Positions 36,314 to 45,163 are shown, counted from the first letter of the stretch. The stretch: 64,000 nucleotides of DNA from Caldiserica bacterium UBA4770 (GCA_002403335.1 DHHO01000008.1:99781-163780), one strand, 5' to 3'. Program-made: numbers and translations. Notes: generated from the sequence alone by a model not told the origin.

Positions 36314-36330
36314 ATTAAAATCATTTTAAT
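36314..36330. promoter_or_regulatory. PerR/Fur-like operator
   Basis: ATTAAAATCATTTTAAT is a perfect palindrome with a single central base. Its core TTAAAATCATTTTAA differs from the Bacillus PerR box (TTATAATNATTATAA, 7-1-7) by one base in each half. It sits between the -10 box and the Shine-Dalgarno of an oxidative-stress operon, an ideal place for repression. The regulator itself is not in the window. Confidence 0.6.
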
Positions 36331-36343
36331 TTAGGAGGTAAGT

Positions 36344-36847
36344 ATGAAACAGATGACAGAAAAAAGTCTAAGAGAGGCTTTTGCAGGGGAAAGCCAGGCA
36401 CACATGAGGTATCTTATCTTTGCCGAGCAGGCAGAGAAAGAAGGACATAAGGATATAGCAAGATTATTCAGGGCAATTTCCTTTGCTGAGAAGGTTCATG
36501 CAACTAATCATTTTAAGGCATTGGCTGATTTAAAAACAACTAGTGAAAATCTTCAAACAGCATGGAATGGAGAAAACTACGAAATCGAAGAGATGTATCC
36601 AGCTTTTAATGCAATTGCAAATCTCCAAGATGAGAAAGATGCTATCAGGTCTATTGGGTATGCGCTTGCTGCAGAGAGAATTCATAGAGCTCTCTACGGG
36701 GAAACCAAAGAAAAACTAGATAAGGGTGAGGACGTAAAATTCGAAAGGATTTATATCTGTAGTGTGTGTGGACATACTGTTGTAGGTGAGGCACCCGAAA
36801 AATGTCCTGTCTGCGGTGCACCAAAAAGTCAGTTTAAAGAATTTTGA
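36344..36847 (+). CDS. rbr: Rubrerythrin
   Basis: A 167-residue protein with an N-terminal ferritin-like diiron domain (EAFAGESQAHMRYLIFAEQAEKE at residues 10-32, FAEKVHATNHF near 46) and a C-terminal rubredoxin-like FeS4 domain (CSVCGH...CPVCG, residues 139-158). It reduces hydrogen peroxide in the cytoplasm of anaerobes, taking electrons from rubredoxin. It is followed by a rubredoxin, a second ferritin-like protein and a flavoprotein reductase, a complete peroxide-defence chain. Strong AGGAGG upstream. The rubrerythrin class is the short single-fold type. Confidence 0.95.
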   Translation: MKQMTEKSLREAFAGESQAHMRYLIFAEQAEKEGHKDIARLFRAISFAEKVHATNHFKALADLKTTSENLQTAWNGENYEIEEMYPAFNAIANLQDEKDAIRSIGYALAAERIHRALYGETKEKLDKGEDVKFERIYICSVCGHTVVGEAPEKCPVCGAPKSQFKEF

Positions 36848-36862
36848 GGAAAGGAGATAAAA

Positions 36863-37021
36863 ATGAAAAAGTATAAATGCATGGTTTGTGGTTATGAGTA
36901 TGACCCTGCCGAAGGAGATGATACGCAGGGCATACCTGCGGGGACTGCTTTTGAGAGTTTACCCGAAGATTGGACCTGTCCCGTTTGTGGTGCCACAAAA
37001 GATCAGTTTGAGGAAATTTAG
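36863..37021 (+). CDS. rub: Rubredoxin
   Basis: A 52-residue one-iron electron carrier. The four ligands are in CMVCGYEYDP (Cys6, Cys9) and WTCPVCG (Cys39, Cys42), with the usual spacing and the aromatic core Tyr/Trp residues. AAGGAG lies 8 bases before the ATG. It sits 15 bases after rubrerythrin and 11 before the ferritin-like gene, so it probably carries electrons from the reductase at 37534 to rubrerythrin. Confidence 0.96.
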   Translation: MKKYKCMVCGYEYDPAEGDDTQGIPAGTAFESLPEDWTCPVCGATKDQFEEI

Positions 37022-37032
37022 GGGGAAATAAT

Positions 37033-37524
37033 ATGGATAAGCGCCTTCAAATTCTTAGAGAAGCAATGGAAATAGAGCTTAACGGTATTCAGCTTTACGG
37101 AACTGCTGCAGTGCATGTCGAGGACAAGCAAGCAAAAGAAGTCTTTCAATTTTTATCAGACGAGGAGAAAAAACATTATCAATATCTAAAAAATGCATTT
37201 GATAGTATATCAAAGGGAGAAGAAATTGAATTTCAGAATCTGCTTCCACCACGCATTCCTTTTGACAGCATTTTTTCTCAGGATTTCAAGCGTAATCTGA
37301 AAGGGAAGGCTTATGAATATTCTGCAATAGCAACAGGAATTATCCTTGAAAAAAATTCAATTGATTTTTATAGAAGAGAGAAGGAAGATGCAGAATCACC
37401 TGCGGAGAAAGAACTTTATGAAGAGCTTGAAAAGTGGGAAGAGAAACACTACGAAATGCTTAACAAAGAATACAATGATTTAAAGGTCAGATTCTGGGAT
37501 GAAAACAGGTTTTACCCTTTTTAG
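37033..37524 (+). CDS. Ferritin-like/rubrerythrin-family diiron protein without rubredoxin domain
   Basis: A 163-residue four-helix protein of the rubrerythrin superfamily. Diiron-type motifs ExxH are seen in DEEKKHYQYL near residue 47 and WEEKHYEML near 137, with other Glu ligands at EIELNGIQLY (13-22) and ILEKNSIDFY (near 108). The C-terminal rubredoxin domain of true rubrerythrin is missing. It may act in peroxide reduction or iron handling. Its position between rubredoxin and the reductase suggests it shares that electron supply. Confidence 0.85.
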   Translation: MDKRLQILREAMEIELNGIQLYGTAAVHVEDKQAKEVFQFLSDEEKKHYQYLKNAFDSISKGEEIEFQNLLPPRIPFDSIFSQDFKRNLKGKAYEYSAIATGIILEKNSIDFYRREKEDAESPAEKELYEELEKWEEKHYEMLNKEYNDLKVRFWDENRFYPF

Positions 37525-37533
37525 GAGGGGTTA

Positions 37534-38766
37534 ATGAAGTACGTAATTATTGGTTCAGGGATTGCCGGTATTACAGCGGCAAAAACAATTAGAAGTCTTG
37601 ACTCGAATGGGGAGATACATATTTATTCTGACGAAGAGACCCTTTATTACCCAAAGCCAAAGCTCTTTGATCTTATCTATGAAAATCTAAAGGCAAGAGA
37701 CATTTACTATTATGATTCCTTCTGGTATAATTCTAATGCAATCAATCTTCATCTTGGTGTTGGTATAAGGAAAATTGATGCGAAAGAACATATTATTCTT
37801 CTTGAAGATGGCGGTACAATCAAATATGACAGAGTTCTGCTTGCAAATGGTGCAAGCACTTTTGTCCCCCAAATTGATGGCGTTTACACCCCAGGTGTAT
37901 TTACCCTTCGGAATATCTCTGATGCCTTTAAGATAAAAAGACATTCTCTTCTTATTGGTAACCACAAGCCTGTAGTAGTCATTGGAGGAGGAGTTCTTGG
38001 TCTTGAGGCAGCACATGCCTTTATGAGAAATAAATTATATCCAACGGTAATTGAATCATTCCCCTATCTTTTACCGAGACAGCTTGATAAAGAAGGTGCA
38101 GATATTCTTAGAGGAATATTTGAGAACTGGGGAATCCAGATAAAGACAGATTCCTTTATTGAAAAAATAGAAGGTAATTCCAACATTGAAAGGGTCATTC
38201 TTTCAAATGGTACTATAATTAAAGCAGAGATGGTATTGCTTTCAACAGGCATAAGCAGTAATGTGGATCTTCTCGAGAGGTCAGGGCTTCCCTATAAGAA
38301 AGGTGCAGTTGTTGATGACTATCTCCAGGTTACAGAGGATGTCTATGCTGCAGGAGATGTTGCAGAGCACAGAGGAATTGTTTATGGAATTATCCCACCG
38401 GCAATAGAGCAGGCAACAATTGCAGCAAGGAATATGGCAAGGCCAGGAAGTGCTGTTTATGATGGATCGGTTCCTACTAACACTTTGAAAGTTGCAGGAT
38501 TTGATTTTACCTCTGTTGGAAATATAAATCCTGATGAAAAGGATCCCCAGTACGAAATCATTAGAGCAAAGGCTCCAGTCGAGGGAAAATATAGAAAGAT
38601 AGTACTCAAGGATGGAAAAGTTGAAGGTATTATTATTCTTGGAATAAAGGGAGAGGCAGTAATTGCTAATAAGCTTGTGAAAATGCATACTGATGTTTCT
38701 TCTTATAAAGACAAGTTAAGAAACATTGACTTTTCCCTTAAGGAAACTTCGATTATTAGGGAATAA
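37534..38766 (+). CDS. FAD-dependent NAD(P)H:rubredoxin oxidoreductase-like protein
   Basis: A 410-residue pyridine nucleotide-disulfide-type flavoprotein. FAD-binding GSGIAG is at residues 8-13, NAD-binding VIGGGVLGLEAAH near 150, and the second FAD motif EDVYAAGDVAEH near 268-279. No redox-active CxxC is visible, as in NADH:rubredoxin reductases and NADH oxidases. It is the last gene of the rubrerythrin operon and is followed by a strong terminator. It probably reduces the rubredoxin encoded two genes upstream. Confidence 0.87.
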   Translation: MKYVIIGSGIAGITAAKTIRSLDSNGEIHIYSDEETLYYPKPKLFDLIYENLKARDIYYYDSFWYNSNAINLHLGVGIRKIDAKEHIILLEDGGTIKYDRVLLANGASTFVPQIDGVYTPGVFTLRNISDAFKIKRHSLLIGNHKPVVVIGGGVLGLEAAHAFMRNKLYPTVIESFPYLLPRQLDKEGADILRGIFENWGIQIKTDSFIEKIEGNSNIERVILSNGTIIKAEMVLLSTGISSNVDLLERSGLPYKKGAVVDDYLQVTEDVYAAGDVAEHRGIVYGIIPPAIEQATIAARNMARPGSAVYDGSVPTNTLKVAGFDFTSVGNINPDEKDPQYEIIRAKAPVEGKYRKIVLKDGKVEGIIILGIKGEAVIANKLVKMHTDVSSYKDKLRNIDFSLKETSIIRE

Positions 38767-38789
38767 AGAATATAATTAAAAAATATTTG

Positions 38790-38818
38790 AAGGGGGTAAG
38801 TGTAACTTGCCTCCTTTT
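38790..38818 (+). terminator. Rho-independent terminator of the rubrerythrin operon
   Basis: AAGGGGGTAAGT pairs with ACTTGCCTCCTT over 12 positions (two G-U pairs) around a GTA loop, followed by TTTTCTTT. It lies 24 bases after the reductase stop. An upstream in-frame ATG of the next gene (38807) falls within the stem, supporting the downstream start at 38843. Confidence 0.8.
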
Positions 38819-38842
38819 CTTTATAAGATAGTGGAGGAAAAA

Positions 38843-40033
38843 ATGGATAGCTTTATTTTTAACTTGCCAACGAAGATTGTTTTTGGCAAAGGAGAGTTCT
38901 CTAAACTTGGAGAAGAAGCAAAAAAGATTGGCAAAAAGGCATTGCTTGTGACAGGCAAGCATTTTGCAAAGAAAAGTGGTTTACTTGAAAAAGCTATAAA
39001 AATGTTGTCAGATAACGGTGTCGAATATGTTATTTTTTCCGAAGTCGGTCCAAATCCAGAAAGCAATACGGTAGATATGGGAGGTAAGATTGCACAAGAA
39101 AACGGTGTTGACTTTATCATCGGCATAGGAGGAGGAAGCGTTATTGACGCCTCGAAAGGCATAGCTGCTGTGGTTGTAAGCGGAAAACCTGTCTGGACGT
39201 ATTACGAAAGACCCCCAAAAGAGAAAGTCTCTTACAATGCGTTGCCTATCCTTGCTGTAGTAACCGTTGCTGCAACTGGTACCGAAGCAAATCCAACAGC
39301 TGTAATTACAAATAGTACGACAAGAGAAAAAAGAGGAATGGGGGCATACCCTCTTTATCCAAAGGTTTCAATCGTGGACCCACTCCTTACACTTTCTACT
39401 CCGTCTGCTCAAACTGCTGAGGGGGTGATAGATATGTTCATTCATGTACTGGAGAGCTACCTTTCCTCAAGGGCATCTGCGCCTATCTCTGACCGCATCT
39501 CCGAGGGGCTGATGAAGGAAGCCATGAAACAAGGATTGTTGGCATTCAATGACCCCTCCAAAATTGAATGTAGAGAATCCTTATCCTGGATATCCACCCT
39601 TGCTCTATCAGGTCTTCCCGACGCCGGAAGGAAAGGGCCTTTTCCTATACATGCATTAGAGCATCCTATTTCAGGTATATACCCTGATATTTCGCATGGA
39701 AGAGGTCTTGCTGCAATTTTTCCATCCTATCTATATAATACAAAGGACATTCTTTCAGAAAGGCTAAAGTTATTGGGTAAGGAATTGTTTTCCACAGATT
39801 CACCTCTGAAGGCTATAGAAAGAATCATCCACTGGATGAAAAATATGGATCTTTACTGTTCTCTTAAAAACCTTGGGGTAAAGAGGGAAGACCTTTCAAG
39901 ATTCGCTGATATGGCAATTGCAGATAATGGAGGGAAAGGTATCGTTTATGCAAGAGAGCCTCTTAATAAAGATACGATCATGAGGATTTACGAAACTGCT
40001 TTTGATTATAAAGACCTTTTCAAGAAAGTTTAA
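38843..40033 (+). CDS. Iron-containing alcohol dehydrogenase (BdhA/YqhD-like)
   Basis: A 396-residue group III alcohol dehydrogenase. The NAD(P) motif GIGGGSVIDASKG is near residue 93. Metal ligands are in EGVIDMFIHVLE near 195 (Asp, His), HALEHPISG near 270 and DISHGRG near 283 (His). It resembles NADPH-dependent butanol or aldehyde reductases, which use aldehydes such as those of fermentation. Start ATG 38843 is preceded by GGAGGA; the ATG 36 bases earlier lies inside the terminator. It is transcribed alone. Confidence 0.88.
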   Translation: MDSFIFNLPTKIVFGKGEFSKLGEEAKKIGKKALLVTGKHFAKKSGLLEKAIKMLSDNGVEYVIFSEVGPNPESNTVDMGGKIAQENGVDFIIGIGGGSVIDASKGIAAVVVSGKPVWTYYERPPKEKVSYNALPILAVVTVAATGTEANPTAVITNSTTREKRGMGAYPLYPKVSIVDPLLTLSTPSAQTAEGVIDMFIHVLESYLSSRASAPISDRISEGLMKEAMKQGLLAFNDPSKIECRESLSWISTLALSGLPDAGRKGPFPIHALEHPISGIYPDISHGRGLAAIFPSYLYNTKDILSERLKLLGKELFSTDSPLKAIERIIHWMKNMDLYCSLKNLGVKREDLSRFADMAIADNGGKGIVYAREPLNKDTIMRIYETAFDYKDLFKKV

Positions 40034-40081
40034 TGGAACTTTCTCATTACTTGAGGGGTCTAATATAATAAAGAGGGAAGA

Positions 40082-40849
40082 ATGAAAAAAATTTTAGTGA
40101 TCTTAACAGTTTTAGTAGTTTTTGCAGGATGTAAACCCACAAAACTGCAGGAATTATTCCTTGACAATGTTTCTGTGTTGAGTAATGGCATCATACACAT
40201 TGAAGGAAGGGCAAAAGGGGCTTTCGAAAACACCGTTGGCATAAAAATAATGGATTCGGAAGGAATCCTGATTTTTCAAGGTCCCTCTGTTACGGATGCA
40301 AAGGAACCAAATAAATTAGGCAAATTCTCTTCCGACATCGAATTACCTTTCTTTCCACAAACAGATACCGTCAAGGTAGAATGTTTTATCGAATCTGCTA
40401 AGGATGGCTCAATTTTAGAGAGTAAGGAGAAGAATATAGATTACAACATGCCCTATAAGATAGTAAAAGTTTATTTTTCAAATGAGAAGGAAAATCCAGA
40501 GATGCTTGATTGCTCTAAGGTATACCCTGTAGAAAGAAGAATCTCTTTAGCAAGCAAAAATGCAGCTATTGATACCTTAAAACTCCTCATTCTTGGCCCT
40601 ACGCAGAAAGAGAAAGATAATGGATACATATTAACTACTCCTCAGAATCTAACAATAAATTTTGTCCGGGTTGAAGGGAATAAGGTTCAGGTTGATTTTA
40701 GTAGCGAGCTACTGTCAGCAGGTGGTGGTTCTTGCAGGGTCATTGCAATCAGGGCAGAAATTACTGAAACGGTAAGGCAGTTTTACCCTACCGGGTACGA
40801 AGTCATTATATCAGCAAATGGAAATTGGGAGGAAGTTCTACAGCCTTAA
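40082..40849 (+). CDS. GerMN/Gmad2 domain lipoprotein
   Basis: A 255-residue secreted lipoprotein. Signal peptide with lipobox VFAGC, so Cys17 becomes the lipidated N-terminus. Residues about 28-130 resemble the immunoglobulin-like Gmad2 domain, and about 140-250 the GerMN domain (KVYFSN...LKLLILGPTQKEKDNGY...VQVDFSSELL). GerMN domains are known from spore germination proteins but are widespread in non-sporulating bacteria as cell-envelope modules. A TATAAT at 40064-40069 lies 12 bases before the ATG, with GAGGG between, so the leader is very short. Function unknown. Confidence 0.8.
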   Translation: MKKILVILTVLVVFAGCKPTKLQELFLDNVSVLSNGIIHIEGRAKGAFENTVGIKIMDSEGILIFQGPSVTDAKEPNKLGKFSSDIELPFFPQTDTVKVECFIESAKDGSILESKEKNIDYNMPYKIVKVYFSNEKENPEMLDCSKVYPVERRISLASKNAAIDTLKLLILGPTQKEKDNGYILTTPQNLTINFVRVEGNKVQVDFSSELLSAGGGSCRVIAIRAEITETVRQFYPTGYEVIISANGNWEEVLQP

Positions 40850-41078
40850 TAAGTTCTTTGAAGACCCTACTGAATGGTTTCGAAAAATAAACCACATTGA
40901 GAATCTAATTTATTTTATTTACGAAGCCTTATCGTAAGTTATCTTTAACTTTGCTACTACCCAAAGCGCTTCATGAGCCTCTGCAAAAGCTTGCGGGCGA
41001 GGATTATTCAAATACCAAGGCTTATTCCTTTTTAACAAATAAAGTGATATAATATAGAGCTCAATTGAGGAGGCATAT
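40850..41078. other. Gap with a coding remnant and the MEMO promoter
   Basis: On the minus strand the frame ending at TAA 40921-40919 is clearly protein-like from about 41030: KPWYLNNPRP, then AFAEAHEALWVVAKLK. It has no start codon and lies in otherwise AT-rich sequence with an unusually GC-rich patch (40983-41005), so it looks like the tail of a broken gene. I do not recognise the family. On the plus strand a TATAAT (41048-41053) serves the MEMO gene. Confidence 0.45.
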
Positions 41079-41867
41079 ATGAAAGTGAGAGAGCCTGTCG
41101 TAGCAGGAAGTTTTTATCCTGCTGAAAGAGAAGAACTAAGGAGAATGATAAGGCAGTTTCTCGAAGCATCCCCCATGTTCGAGGTAAGCAAAATCCATTC
41201 AATTGTTTCTCCTCATGCAGGTTACATCTATTCAGGGCCAGTAGCAGGAGTTAGTTATAAGCAGCTTTACAATCTTGACCATTCCAAGCTCTGGAAAGTT
41301 TTCATAGTTGCTCCGTCACATTATGTTTATTTTTCTGGAGTATCAGTCGGTGCCTTTGATGAGTACCAAACCCCGCTAGGAGCTGTAGCTGTCTCTAAAA
41401 TTGTTCCAAAACTACTAATGGAGGATTCTTTTCATTTTATAATCGATGCACACCTTGAAGAGCATAGCATTGAAGTCCAGTTGCCTTTTTTGCAGTATGT
41501 CCTTCCAAGGTTTGAGATTATACCTATTGTGACGGGCGAAATATCTTACAAAGAATTGGGAGATACTCTCGATAAATATATGTATGATGATTCTATCCTC
41601 GTGGTGAGTACAGATTTAAGCCATTATAATCCATATGATATTGCAAAAAAGATAGACGAACATTGTAATAAGGCAGTTACTGAATTAGATCTTAAAGGGC
41701 TGGATAAGTGTGAGGCATGTGGAAAGACAGGGCTTGCCACTGCACTCTACCTTGCAAAGAAAAAAGGATGGAAAAGCAAGATATTGACGTATGCTAATAG
41801 TGGTGACACAGCAGGACCCAGGACACAAGTAGTTGGTTATGGCTCTTATATGTTTTACGAGGAATGA
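41079..41867 (+). CDS. amrB: MEMO family protein (AmmeMemoRadiSam system protein B)
   Basis: A 262-residue MEMO-like protein, related to LigB-type dioxygenases. Conserved His residues are in VSPHAGYIYSGP near residue 48 and APSHYVYFSGV near 80, with ANSGDTAGP near 240 and a Cys in EACGKTG near 205. MEMO homologues are usually encoded with an AMMECR1 protein and a radical SAM enzyme. Here AMMECR1 follows one base later but the radical SAM gene is not in the window. GAGGAGG precedes the ATG. The biochemical role is unresolved; recent work on the human protein proposes copper/redox functions. Confidence 0.9.
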   Translation: MKVREPVVAGSFYPAEREELRRMIRQFLEASPMFEVSKIHSIVSPHAGYIYSGPVAGVSYKQLYNLDHSKLWKVFIVAPSHYVYFSGVSVGAFDEYQTPLGAVAVSKIVPKLLMEDSFHFIIDAHLEEHSIEVQLPFLQYVLPRFEIIPIVTGEISYKELGDTLDKYMYDDSILVVSTDLSHYNPYDIAKKIDEHCNKAVTELDLKGLDKCEACGKTGLATALYLAKKKGWKSKILTYANSGDTAGPRTQVVGYGSYMFYEE

Positions 41868-41868
41868 A

Positions 41869-42474
41869 ATGGATATAAAACAAAAGAAGATCTTACTTGA
41901 GATTGCAAGAAGCGCAATTGAAAACTATCTTAAAAATCGAGTAAAGAGATATCCAACAAGAGCGGAGATTGACGATCCGAAACTGTGGGAAGAGAGAGCA
42001 ACTTTTGTTACGTTAACTATTGATGGAGAACTTAAAGGTTGCATTGGGTCAATTATTCCTACAAAACCTCTTATTATGGACGTTGTGGATAATGCAATTA
42101 ACGCTGCTTTCAGGGATCCAAGGTTTTTCCCCCTTCGTGAAGAAGAGCTCGATAAAATCGAAATTGAGATTTCTATTCTCACAATACCTCAGAGACTCGA
42201 ATTTGTAGATTATAAGGACCTTTTCGAGAAGATTAAGCCAGGTATACACGGTGTCATTTTAAGAAAAGGATATTATCAGGCAACATTTCTTCCGCAGGTA
42301 TGGGGAGAACTTCCCACCCATGAAGAATTTTTTAGCCATCTTTGCCTTAAAGCCGGCTTAAGTCCTTCCTGTTTCAAAGAAAGGAGTATAGAAGTAGAGG
42401 TTTATGAAGTTGAGGCTTTTTCTGAAAAGGAAATATCAGACAAAGGACAAATGGGCACTAATAAGGGTCTTTAA
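41869..42474 (+). CDS. amrA: AMMECR1 domain protein (AmmeMemoRadiSam system protein A)
   Basis: A 201-residue AMMECR1 protein. The highly conserved LKGCIGSI motif is at residues 50-57, followed by AAFRDPRFFPLREEELDKIEIEISIL and the later HGVILRKGYYQATFLPQVWGELP. Function is unknown across all domains of life; the human gene is linked to a developmental disorder. I start it at ATG 41869, right after the MEMO stop, with GAGGA upstream; the longer frame from 41833 would overlap MEMO by 34 bases. Its 3' end overlaps the convergent MFS gene by 17 bases. Confidence 0.9.
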   Translation: MDIKQKKILLEIARSAIENYLKNRVKRYPTRAEIDDPKLWEERATFVTLTIDGELKGCIGSIIPTKPLIMDVVDNAINAAFRDPRFFPLREEELDKIEIEISILTIPQRLEFVDYKDLFEKIKPGIHGVILRKGYYQATFLPQVWGELPTHEEFFSHLCLKAGLSPSCFKERSIEVEVYEVEAFSEKEISDKGQMGTNKGL

Positions 42475-43633
42475 AAAATAATGCGCTTACAAACATAAAT
42501 GCCATTGGAAGTATTCCAAACATTATTATTGATGAAGTGAGCCCCTCTGATAATACGCCAAGCTCCGGCAGGATAAATCCCCCGAGATTTGCTGCAATAA
42601 GGATGATTCCACTTCCCACGCCTGCATATTTCATCCCTATCTTATTAAACGCACTTGGAAGGTGAACACCCAAAGGATACATGGGGAAAAGGGCAAAACC
42701 AAGAATAACTCCGTCTATAAGTAATATTCCGTAACTTGAAAGAGGGGGGATAAGAACAAACATTAAGATGCATATGACAGGCAATACCAAAAGAAACACT
42801 TTTACTTTCTTAAGTTTATGGCTAAGATTTGGTATTATCATTGCCCCTATAAGGCATCCTACAAGAATCATTGCGTTTACAATCCCTGCTTGAGAAGGAT
42901 TTATCCCTTTAAATCTGGTAAGCATCTTTGGATACCATCCCGCAAGCCATGAAAAGACTCCTATATCAAGGAAACAAATAATAGCAAGAGGTTTTATAGA
43001 ATGCTCTGAGAAAATAATCTTTGCTCCTTCAAGGAGCGTTGGCCTCTTTGTAATCTCAACCGAATATGGAAACCGTACTTTAATAGCAATAAGAATGTAG
43101 ATGACACAGATAAAAAAAGTTACAAGACCATAGATAAGAAGTGTAGTAAATAAAGAGGTACGACTTACCATAGGATAGGTAATAAGAAAAGCAAGTATCT
43201 GCCCTGCTGTTAAAAAAGCGGTAAAGAGTGCTACTCTTGATGAGCTCTTTTCAGATTCAAAAAGTCTGTAGGTAAGGGGTGCCCATGAAGTGAAGCAGAA
43301 AGCTGCACTCAATGTAAATACAAGATGCACAAGAAGCAAAGCAAAGAAATTAAAGGAAAAAAACGGTTTTATTAGGGACGTTATACCAAGGATAGCTGCT
43401 GAAATAATTGTAGTTCTTTTTGGATCTATGTCTGCAAGGTTCCCTGCAAAATAGGAAAGAAGTACAAGCATTAGAGGAACTGCTGAAATGAACAAAGTCA
43501 CTACAAAACCAGATACTCTATATTGAGTTTCTACAATGGGTCCAAGTATTGGTCCCCACATAAACCAGTTAAATCCGACAAGAGAAGTGATAATCGCAAA
43601 AAGAAAGTACATCACTGAAGCTTTATTCCTCAT
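42458..43633 (-). CDS. Major facilitator superfamily transporter
   Basis: A 391-residue protein with about twelve membrane helices. A short cytoplasmic loop after helix 2 (GNLADIDPKRTTI) corresponds to MFS motif A, and a longer central loop follows helix 6. It lies 20 bases downstream of glutamine synthetase on the same strand, so it may move a nitrogen compound or related metabolite, but the substrate cannot be read from sequence. AGGAGG precedes the ATG. The 3' end overlaps the AMMECR1 gene. Confidence 0.82.
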   Translation of the reverse strand: MRNKASVMYFLFAIITSLVGFNWFMWGPILGPIVETQYRVSGFVVTLFISAVPLMLVLLSYFAGNLADIDPKRTTIISAAILGITSLIKPFFSFNFFALLLVHLVFTLSAAFCFTSWAPLTYRLFESEKSSSRVALFTAFLTAGQILAFLITYPMVSRTSLFTTLLIYGLVTFFICVIYILIAIKVRFPYSVEITKRPTLLEGAKIIFSEHSIKPLAIICFLDIGVFSWLAGWYPKMLTRFKGINPSQAGIVNAMILVGCLIGAMIIPNLSHKLKKVKVFLLVLPVICILMFVLIPPLSSYGILLIDGVILGFALFPMYPLGVHLPSAFNKIGMKYAGVGSGIILIAANLGGFILPELGVLSEGLTSSIIMFGILPMAFMFVSALFFKDPY

Positions 43634-43653
43634 AAATCCTCCTTCAATTTATA

Positions 43654-45060
43654 TTAACAATTATAGTAAAGTTCAATTTCGTAGGGATGAACCCTTCTTT
43701 TAATTTCGATGTCATCTTTCCTCTTATTTTCTATCCATATACGGAAAAAATCCTCATTGAAAATGCCGTCCTTTTCGAGATATTCCCTGTCACTTTCAAG
43801 TGCACTTAATGCTTCACTAAGAGAGGTTGGAAGCATTTTACTATTCTCTTCGTTATCAAATCCACGCTCATGGGGATCAATATGTTTTTCTATACCATCA
43901 ATCCCTGCAAGAAGCATGGCAGATTCAGTGAGGTATATATTTCCAGTTGAGTCTGAAGGCCTGAATTCTATTCTCTTTTCTTCAGAGTCGGTTGCATATC
44001 CTGGAATCCTGATTGCAGCAGATCTATTTGCCACAGAATAAAAAGCACTGACAGGTGCCTCAAATCCTTTTACAAGTCTTTTATATGAATTTGTTGAAGG
44101 GTTTGTAACACCAAGTAACGAATCTGAATGGATAAGAATCCCTCCAATATAATTAAGAGCAAGAGTAGAAATATTGAAAAGGCTTTTATCTTCTGAAGAA
44201 AATACATTTTTCCCGTCCTTTGTCAAAAACTGATGGAAGTGCATTCCGTTCCCTGCCTCATTATAGAGAGGTTTTGGCATAAAGGTAGCCGTAAGTCCAC
44301 TTTTAGAAGCGAGCACTTTTGCGAAGTATTTTATTATCTGCCCTTTATCAGCTGAATTAAGCAGTGTTTCAAAAGGAACTTCAAATTCGATCTGGCCTGC
44401 ACTACCTCCTTCATGATGGTGGTACTTAATTTCGATTCCTGCATTTTCAAGTAGCACCATAAGGTTCGATCTGAACTCGAATAATTTATCCATTGGAGGG
44501 ATTGCATGATAACCGTTTCCTTTTCCAATTACATAGCCGTCACTCCTTGTACCTGACTCTGGCATTGAATTCCAGTATGCTTCCTCTGCATCAATTTCAT
44601 AATATGATATATTCTCTGCATTTTTGAATGATACATATTTGAATACATAAAATTCATATTCAGGTCCCCAGAAACTACTATTTGCAAAATCTTTGGAAGC
44701 GAGTAATCTCTCTGTCCTTTCTGCTATATGTCGTGGATCAAGAAGAAAAGGGGACCTGTCATGCGTTTCGTAAGCCCTTACAAAAAGAGAGATTGTTTTA
44801 ACGTCACAAAATGGATCAATGAATGCATTATTTATGTCCGGGATAAGGATCATGTCACTTGAATTACTACCCCTAAAGCCTGGTATTGATGAACGGTCGA
44901 AACCTATCCCCTCTCTAAAAATCTTTTCCTCAATATGAACTGCGGGGACACTTATATGATGGAGCCCTCCGAATAGATTTGTAAACTTTAAATCAACTTG
45001 CTTTATTTCTTCTTTTTTGATAAAGCTCATTAAATCTCTAAGATTTTCGAAGTTAAGCAT
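43654..45060 (-). CDS. glnA: Glutamine synthetase, type I
   Basis: A 468-residue GSI, making glutamine from glutamate, ammonia and ATP. Signature pieces: GIGFDRSSIPGF near residue 51, WGPEYEFYVF near 124 (metal-binding Glu), GNGMHFHQFL near 257, and IRIPGYATDSEEKRIEFRPSD near 335. The adenylylation motif NLYDLP of GSI-beta is replaced by a stretch reading HERGFDNEENSKMLP, so regulation by adenylylation is unlikely. AAGGAG precedes the ATG. It is the first gene of a pair with an MFS transporter. Confidence 0.93.
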   Translation of the reverse strand: MLNFENLRDLMSFIKKEEIKQVDLKFTNLFGGLHHISVPAVHIEEKIFREGIGFDRSSIPGFRGSNSSDMILIPDINNAFIDPFCDVKTISLFVRAYETHDRSPFLLDPRHIAERTERLLASKDFANSSFWGPEYEFYVFKYVSFKNAENISYYEIDAEEAYWNSMPESGTRSDGYVIGKGNGYHAIPPMDKLFEFRSNLMVLLENAGIEIKYHHHEGGSAGQIEFEVPFETLLNSADKGQIIKYFAKVLASKSGLTATFMPKPLYNEAGNGMHFHQFLTKDGKNVFSSEDKSLFNISTLALNYIGGILIHSDSLLGVTNPSTNSYKRLVKGFEAPVSAFYSVANRSAAIRIPGYATDSEEKRIEFRPSDSTGNIYLTESAMLLAGIDGIEKHIDPHERGFDNEENSKMLPTSLSEALSALESDREYLEKDGIFNEDFFRIWIENKRKDDIEIKRRVHPYEIELYYNC

Positions 45061-45163
45061 GGACTCTCCTTTCTTATTTTCTGTGTTATAGTAAATTTTA
45101 CTGATAAGTCCACAACTTTCAAAATGTTGTATTTAGGATAAGCGGTTTTTTTTAGTAAGCAGT

